Below are positions 57,548 through 64,000 of a stretch of DNA of 64,000 nt, piece after piece. Positions within the stretch are counted from its first letter, which is position 1; the number at the start of each line of letters is the position of its first letter. Position numbers and translations under genes: made by a program. This DNA is from Narthecium ossifragum (taxonomy: Eukaryota > Streptophyta > Magnoliopsida > Dioscoreales > Nartheciaceae): assembly GCA_963920575.1 (NCBI GenBank), contig OY986970.1, positions 19,909,274-19,973,273 on the forward strand, in the 5' to 3' direction. The notes under the pieces were generated by a model. It had not been told where the DNA came from. It saw nothing but the letters and a program-made list of their open reading frames with translations, and ran no database searches.

Positions 57548-59389
57548 ATGGCCTCGTCCAACAGGCACTGGCCCAGCTTGTTCAAGTCCAAGCCTCACCA
57601 CCACCAATGGCAGCATGACATCAACCCTTCATCCCTCTTGTCAAGCGCTTGCCAGAAACCTCCCTACTCTTCTTCAGGTAATCATTTATATGGGCTTCTA
57701 GGGTTTCTCCTGTATGACATGCACCATCATGATACAATCCCTCCTAGCTTTTGGAAAGTTTGGTAAGGGACTCATAATTGGTACATGATGGCTTCCTCTT
57801 TTTCAAAATTTTCAATGAATTATTCTACAATTGATGAAAGAATGGAAGAACATGTAGCAATTAGGGTTAGGGTTTTGCACCGACTAACAGTGTTATGAAC
57901 TCTTGCCAATGGCAGGCTGCGAGGAGAGGACGCCGGAGCCAAAGCCGAGATGGAACCCGAAGCCGGAGCAGATCCGCATCCTGGAGGGGATCTTCAACTC
58001 CGGCATGGTGAACCCCCCTCGCGACGAGATTAGAAGGATCCGGGCGCAGCTGCAGGAGTGCGGCCAGGTCGGGGACGCAAACGTCTTCTACTGGTTCCAA
58101 AACCGAAAGTCCCGCAGCAAGCACAAGCAGCGCCACCTCCAGTCCGCCGCCCGGCAGCAGCCGCGCTCATCAACCGACACAGCTTCTTCCCCCTCCTCCG
58201 CCGGCATGACCATCGCCACCGCCACTATGGCCAAAACATTGCCAACCGCCACCTCCTCATCCTCTTCCTCTTCGGAGAGGTCGACGGGGTCCGAAAAGAC
58301 CCCGCCGCAGGTTTCGGTGGCCACGCTGACCGGATTGCTCGACGCATCGGCCTCGCCGACTGCGTCGGTGAACCAATCCTACTTCCAAGCTCACATGGAG
58401 CTCTGCGCCGAGCCGTTCTTCTTCCCGGCGCCGCCGACGCACGGTTGCTACTTCCCGGACCTCGCCGGGCTCGTCGGCGTACAAGAGCAACCCGCGCCCG
58501 GAGTGTGCTCCGGTATGCTGTGGGGCGACCTAATGGGAGGGCAAGAAGGGTGCAACAAGACTAGCGGCGGCGACGACGAGGCAAAGATCAAGATGCAGCT
58601 GCACCACCATGGCTATGGCGGTGGTGTAACATCTACTACTGCTACTAGTGCTATTAGTAACCCTATAATAGCCACTGTAGCAAGTGTTGCTGCTGCTAAT
58701 GTTGCAACCACTGCTGCAACTTCCTCCACCATTGCTAGTCCTGTCAATGAGATCCAAGGTATGATCAGACACATTAAATCCCTCTTATAGTGTTTGTGTT
58801 TCTTGTCCATTTCTATGCATTCCATCTCATTTCATGTCATGTTATTATGATGATAGGGGTTTCCATTCATCCTTTTATACCCATATGTCTATCTTAGGCA
58901 TCTACCCAGGTTTGTCTCCATAGTTAATGATGCTATAGTGCAGCCCTTATCTTGTCATTGTTCTCTTTAAGGGCTGTGGTCACTGTTTGAAGGAATGGAA
59001 CATACCCCTCTAGTGGTCATTCTAAGTTCTTCTTAATAAGATCTCTCTGGATGTGGTTGTCGAAGACCAGACGGAAGTAGTGCGAGTGATAGATAGATAG
59101 ATATATAGATAGAAAGACTACTGAGAAGCATTGAACCCGAGAGAGGAGTGGCCCTATATATATGATTGAAGGGACTGATCGAGTGAACACACTTGTGTTG
59201 TCTTGTCATTTAGATTCTCGACATGGGTGTATACATGTACGTGTCTGTTGTTGACAAGATGAAAAATGATGGCATCTCTTTTGTTTAAGTACTCTTAATT
59301 CATACCTCTAGAGTGGACGTGTGCATGGCTTTGCTTTAAGATCCATAACACGTACCAATTTTCCTGTGTTTCTAGCTAGTTGTTTGAGG

Positions 59390-59433
<44 letters not shown>

Positions 59434-59678
59434 TATCTTCGATTTCAGGAATGGGAGGGATCGCCGGAGGAGTTGGTGTCGAGGCTGCGGCGAGGTCGAC
59501 GGTGTTCATAAACGAAGTGGCTTTTGAGGTCGGAACGGGGCCGCTCAACGTGCGGGAGGCGTTCGGAGAGGAGGCGGTGCTCCTCCACGCTTCCGGCCAC
59601 CACGTGCTCACCGATGAGTGGGGTGTCACCCTCCACCCTCTCCAGCATGGCTCTTCCTATTACCTGGTTCCCTTCTAA
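57548..59678 (+). CDS. WOX9: WOX8/9-clade homeodomain transcription factor (three exons)
   Basis: Exons 57548-57677, 57916-58758 and 59449-59678, with GT-AG introns in phase 1 both times, give 400 codons ending TAA (Arabidopsis WOX9 is of similar size). The start [16 protein letters not shown] is the conserved N-terminus of this clade. The WOX homeodomain spans about residues 54-119: [17 protein letters not shown] (helix 1), [14 protein letters not shown] (helix 2) and [18 protein letters not shown] (recognition helix). Ser/Thr- and Ala-rich stretches follow. Exon 3 encodes the conserved C-terminal [21 protein letters not shown] and [11 protein letters not shown]. Nuclear regulator; in model plants this clade acts in embryo patterning and meristem growth downstream of cytokinin. 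Cys replaces the usual Tyr at residue 92 (LQECGQVGD). No stop or frameshift; the only intact gene seen here. WOX8 and WOX9 cannot be told apart by eye. Confidence 0.95.
59391..59429. repeat. (TA)n microsatellite near the exon 3 acceptor
   Basis: About 19 TA units in intron 2, ending 19 bp before the acceptor CAG/GA (59446-59448), so only TGTACTATCTTCGATTTCAG separates it from exon 3. Confidence 0.9.
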
Positions 59679-61085
59679 GCTCCACTCCCCTCTTCCTATT
59701 TATTAAGCCTCTAATTAATATTATACAGCACAAAGCCAAATGCATGCTAACTCTTGCTCACTTTGCCAAGGAAAGTGAGTTATGATACTGATAGGCTGTT
59801 GGATTGCATTGCTTAGTTTGGAGGGCATCAGGTTTTGGGTAGCAAACTATTGCATAAATATACATTAGTGACCCATGCATGGTCTTCATGATTTCCAATG
59901 CAAACCTTCTCTATGACCTTCCCAGAACAGCACGTATAACCCGTGATTGATCCAGGATTTATATGAAGGGGTGACTTTAATAGAAAAAATTTACTAGAGA
60001 AGAAAATATATAAATAATTAATTTAAAAAAATTAAAATAAGCATCTTATTACAATACCATAGCTATAAAAGTAAACAATTATAATTGTTTGATCCGAGTT
60101 TTCATACTTCGATTGTATTACATAATATCTTCATTAGAAATATCATCAAAAATTTCTTTTTCTAAATAATTAGTAAATTATTAGGGGGTCAAATTTAATT
60201 TAGAAGACGGGGCAATTAAATATTATATATATATATTATATAGGTTTTTTTTTTACCGGTGCCCCCACCTCACCAGTGCGGTATAACACTAGCTTCAACC
60301 AGAGAGAAACATGGACCTGGCTGTGAAGGAAGAAAGTTGAATCATTTATGTTGTCCTTAAGAATAGTACGGTACTGCTTCTTATAGTGCAAAGGGTTGGG
60401 ATGTAAGACATATAGACATGACAACACATTGGATCAACAATGCTAGGTTTCCTGCAATGGCCTGTTCACTTGTCACCTTGTTGTCTCCTCACGTGCAGGT
60501 GTAGGGAATTGGATGAGATGACATGGAAGGAGCTAGAAGAGCTAGAAGCAGTGAATGAATGCATGGGCTTTAATTTCGGTGCTTAATTTGACTCTATGTG
60601 CTAAATTTGTAGTCTTTTTCTCTTTTATTTCACAAAAAATTGTAGACTGATCAACTCAAGTGGCTTCTGTTTCATGATTCCCTTTATTTCCCTTACTGTA
60701 GAAGTTTAGTTTAGTTTGCCTCGCTACTGTGGACAATGTTAATTTGGGCTGTATGTTTTCCAGACCTTTATATATATATATATATATATAAATTGGATTA
60801 TATTTATATAATTGCCTTCCCTTGTATTATCATCAATATATATGTATGGAAGCAGTTGCACATTTTGTTTTTCCAATTAGATAACACCCCTTAATTGTTT
60901 TTGGCAAGCTTGGGGAATATTTGGTTGAAAAAAGTGGAAGCTGGTGATGAGTACTAGATAGTTTTTTTTCCCCAATTAATTCAGCCTTATTTTACCTTGG
61001 CTTGGGATTGGCAAAATTCCTCCAACAACAACAAAGTCTTCATGCAGAACACTCGAACCAAGACTCCACGCAGGATGCTACAATA
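59679..61085 (+). other. 3' flank of the WOX gene
   Basis: Begins with the probable 3' untranslated region. No further gene recognised. AT-rich, with (TA)n runs at about 60226-60237 and 60770-60790. Confidence 0.5.
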
Positions 61086-61221
61086 CGCTATTCAATAGGG
61101 TCCTGAGAGCGATTTGGTGGATTTCTTCTTAGCTTTGAACATCTTGTTTTGTCCATATACCCAGGCAGCAGAACATGATCTGTTGATGGCCGGGTAGCCC
61201 TCAGGACCCTATTGAATAGCG
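61086..61221. repeat. Perfect 22-bp inverted repeat with 92-bp spacer
   Basis: 61086-61107 (CGCTATTCAATAGGGTCC...) is the exact reverse complement of 61200-61221. A GCTTTGAACATCTTG word lies inside the loop (61133) and again just right of the structure (61231). Could form a stem-loop; not a recognised transposon end. Confidence 0.75.
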
Positions 61222-61342
61222 TCCTGACCGCTTTGAACATCTTGACCGCTTGATCGATGATTTTTTTTGTTTAATTTACCTAGCCTTTGGGTTTAACTAA
61301 CTGAAAAAAAAAAGAATTCCACATTATTCAAGTGAGAAGAAG

Positions 61343-64000
61343 TTTTTTTTTTTTTTTTTTGACAAGTTAAGTCCGAAGGTTACAAATCAAAACCCTAACC
61401 TATGAGGGCATCACAAGACTCCCAGGACATACCCCTGGGCAATCCATACCATTAGCCAAATTCCCAAAAACACGGGCCTCCCTTGCCAGCCAATCCGCGT
61501 ACTGATTTTGATCTCTATCAATGTGTACAATTTGAATATTCCTAAAACTATCCATCCACCCCCAGATACTCTGAAGGATATCTATGACGTCTGCTGACCA
61601 CGACGCTGTACCATTAATTAAATCTATCGCAAATCGTGAGTCACACTCCAGAATTACCTTCCGATCATGATGCTCAATTGCCTTCCTCAACCCAAGGCCC
61701 ACTGCTTGCAACTCACCACAGAGGGCAGATGTAGCATGAATAAGATCTGTAGCAGTCCAAGCTATATCATCCTCTCGATCTCTACAGATCGCCCCAATCC
61801 CAACAACCTCATCCACATCAGATTTGGAGGCATCAACTTGTATACACACTCCATCCCAATCTCCCCGTTCCGATCCCTGTTGCCTTTTCCAGTTCATCAT
61901 CAAGAATTCTTTGGCTTGCCATCGCACCAATCTACTCAATCCTATAGGATCAGAACAACCCTGTTCATGGACCTTTGAGCAGCGATTCTTCCATAGCCAC
62001 CATAGAGCATAGGAAATCGCCGATTTAATCCTCATCCGAGGACAACATCCGCAGAAGTTGGAAGCAAGAATCAATATTCAGTGACTCCACATCAATTCCT
62101 GAGTCCCTCAACACCCCTCTCCAGACTGTCTTAGCAAATTGACATTGACACAAAACATGATCTAGAGTTTCCACCTCTGACCCACAAATTGGGCATTGCT
62201 GGTCAGTAGATAAACATAAGTTCCAAAGCACATACCTAGTGGGGAGTTTACCATACTATAGCTTCCAGAGGAAATGACGAACGCGAGGTCCGGCTGGCGT
62301 CTTCCAAATGCTCCACCAGTTTTGGCGATTAACCTCCTCCACCATGCGGCAATGTTGCTCCTCCAAGAATTTGTAGCACGAGCCCGATGTGACTCTTTTG
62401 GATGCATCCCACATCCATTTAGGGCCCCCTCTATCTTGGTCGATGTCCACCTCCAAGGATATGATCTCTGCAACTAGCGCTGGATGAAACAGGGCATCTA
62501 CGACATCCCGATTTCAGTTTCCATCCCAATCAATCAAGTCACCAACAGTGAGTGCCTCAAGCTCCTCCGCAGCAATCAGACTCGGTTGCAGATTCAGCGG
62601 CCCATCCGTAATCCACCAATCCTGGAGATAGTTAGCTTGACATCCAATAGCATGGATCCACTTGAGCCCCTTCCGGAGTTGCTCTGCTGCTAAGAAGATT
62701 GATTTCCAGATCATGGATACCCGGCGTCCAATAGCTTGAGGAAGGCTAGAGGCTTGGATACCATATTTTGCCTGAACTAAAGAAGTCCATACCGAGCGTT
62801 CCTTCTCAAGAAGTCTTGCTGCACGGCGCATACGGAGGGCTTACTTCCATTTTCCAAGATCCTTGAGCCCTAATCCACCTTCCATCTTATGTCGGCACAC
62901 CACAACCCATGCAACATTAGAGAGACCCCCTCGGCGACCGCTCCATAAGAAGTTACGAGCAAGGGAAGCAATCTTGTGAAGGACATCCTTCGGAACAGGC
63001 ACAACCGCCATCGAATATACTGGTAATTCCTGCAGGACAGATTGGATAAGGGTTGACCTGCCTGCCTCAACCAACTTCACTGCATGCCATGAAGATAAAC
63101 GAATATGCATTGCTTCTATTAGGTAATTGAAATCATGGGCCTCCAGCCTCTTGGAATTTAAAGGAATCCCAAGATACTTCCAAGCTTCAGGTTTCTCAGA
63201 GAACCCAAGGCAATCAACTATCCTCTGCTTCCTCCGTGCCGAAGTAGTTGGGCTGAACTTGACACTAGACTTGGTAAGATTAAGTTCCAGACCTGCAAAG
63301 TTCTTATATCTCTGCAGCACAATCTTCAGCTTCTTGGCTTCAAGATGGCTAGCCCTAGTCACGAAGAGACAATCATTTGCATAGAGCAGATGACTGATAG
63401 AAAATGAACTACAAGGGAAGGAGGCACCACCCAAGGCAGTTAGAGGTTGCTTGAGTAATTGTGTTAAGACTTCTTGTGCCAAAAAAAACAGATAAGGAGA
63501 CAGGGGATCACCCTGTCTCAAACCTTTTTTAGCTGAAAAAAGACCATGAACCTTACCATTAAGGATGAGAGAAAACCTTGTGGTGGAGACACACTCCATC
63601 ACCCAATTAATCCAGACCTCCGAAAATGCCATAGATCTCATCACCTCTTCAAGAAAGCCCCAGTTCACAGAGTCGTATGCAGATCTGAAGTCAATTTTAA
63701 TAGCCATAAGAGGTTGAAGTGCAGGTGCAATTTGAAGACTATGCATTAATTCATGAGCCGCCCCTATATTATCTTCAATTGACCGTCCTTTGATAAAAGC
63801 TGATTGCTCGACACTAATCAGACCTTCGAGAAGAGGCTTCAATCTATTAGCCAGAACTGAAGAAATCACCTTATAGCAGACATTACATAAACTAATTGGG
63901 CGGTAATCTTTCACTCTTCTTGGATTCTTGCATTTGGGAACAAAAGTAACAATTGTATCGTTCCAGTGGTTTGGCATTTTCCCCTTCTCAAAGAAACCTT
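61343..64000 (-). mobile_element. L1-type LINE, 3' portion, minus strand
   Basis: A run of 18 T at 61343-61360 is the poly(A) tail of a minus-strand element. Upstream on the minus strand lie a short 3' untranslated region, RNase H, zinc knuckle and reverse transcriptase. The 5' part lies beyond the window, so target duplications cannot be checked. Confidence 0.88.
61400..64000 (-). pseudogene. LINE ORF2 remnant: reverse transcriptase, zinc knuckle, RNase H
   Basis: The frame enters from the window edge. RT motifs are VKDYRPISLCNVCYK, AIKIDFRSAYDSV and GLRQGDPLSPYLF. The catalytic box reads YAND instead of YADD, so the enzyme is inactive. Stops lie at 62841-62843, 62514-62516, 62256-62258 and about 62025, all in one frame. 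The zf-RVT segment has LPTRYVLWNLCLSTDQQCPICG. After a frame change near 62025-62075 the RNase H domain is open to 61400 with its acidic residues in place (QVDAS, CGELQAV, LECDSRFAIDL, DQNQYADWLAR). Confidence 0.9.

Noticed and set aside
1..64000. tRNA or rRNA genes, CRISPR arrays, bacterial regulatory elements
   Set aside because: Only 18-bp tRNA-complementary primer sites of retrotransposons were seen; no cloverleaf, rRNA or spacer-repeat pattern.

Overview
This window is from the nuclear genome of a flowering plant. The evidence is a spliced WUSCHEL-family homeobox gene, LTR retrotransposons of the plant lineages Tat, Athila and Tekay, CACTA and Harbinger-type DNA transposons, a Helitron end and plant L1-type LINEs. 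The species cannot be fixed from sequence alone. There are two 200-base assembly gaps, at 33240-33439 and 57146-57345. No bacterial-type operon, tRNA, rRNA or CRISPR array was seen.

Layout. 1-3672 holds a decayed Athila-like gag/protease piece, cut by an 830-bp solo LTR with a perfect AATTG duplication and ending against a fragment of a Tat-type LTR. 3673-6140 has no recognisable gene. 6141-53649 is one old Tat-lineage Ty3/gypsy element (here B), with near-matching 5-bp flanks TTATC/TTATT. Other elements have inserted into it: C, a coding-free Tekay-type element at 7815-19521 (duplication AGCCA) that itself contains D, an Athila-type element at 8996-16987 lacking RT and integrase; E, a Tekay-type solo LTR at 21628-23832; F, a Harbinger-type element at 24819-25971 (duplication TTA); G, a CACTA element at 30488-39808 (duplication TCT); and H, a young, nearly complete Athila element on the minus strand at about 41205-52871. 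G carries a minus-strand Tekay LTR with a Helitron end inside it, a G-box-rich repeat, and one exon captured from a TOPLESS-type co-repressor gene. 53666-54053 is a 5'-truncated LINE with a 19-bp duplication.

54054-61342 is the gene-bearing part. The only intact protein-coding gene is a WOX8/9-clade homeobox gene at 57548-59678 (three exons, 400 codons). About 1 kb upstream of its start is a repeat with long terminal inverted repeats and five CACGTG boxes in 81 bp; a related repeat copy lies inside G. From 61343 to the window edge lies a dead L1-type LINE on the minus strand, with reverse transcriptase, zinc knuckle and RNase H remnants.

Nothing else appears able to act on its own. Every transposon ORF carries stops or frameshifts, and neither G nor F has a transposase. 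The most interesting signals are the TOPLESS exon inside G, the clustered TCGACCG palindromes shared by the leader and 3' region of the Athila-type elements, the antisense coiled-coil frame of B, and the G-box repeat next to the WOX gene.
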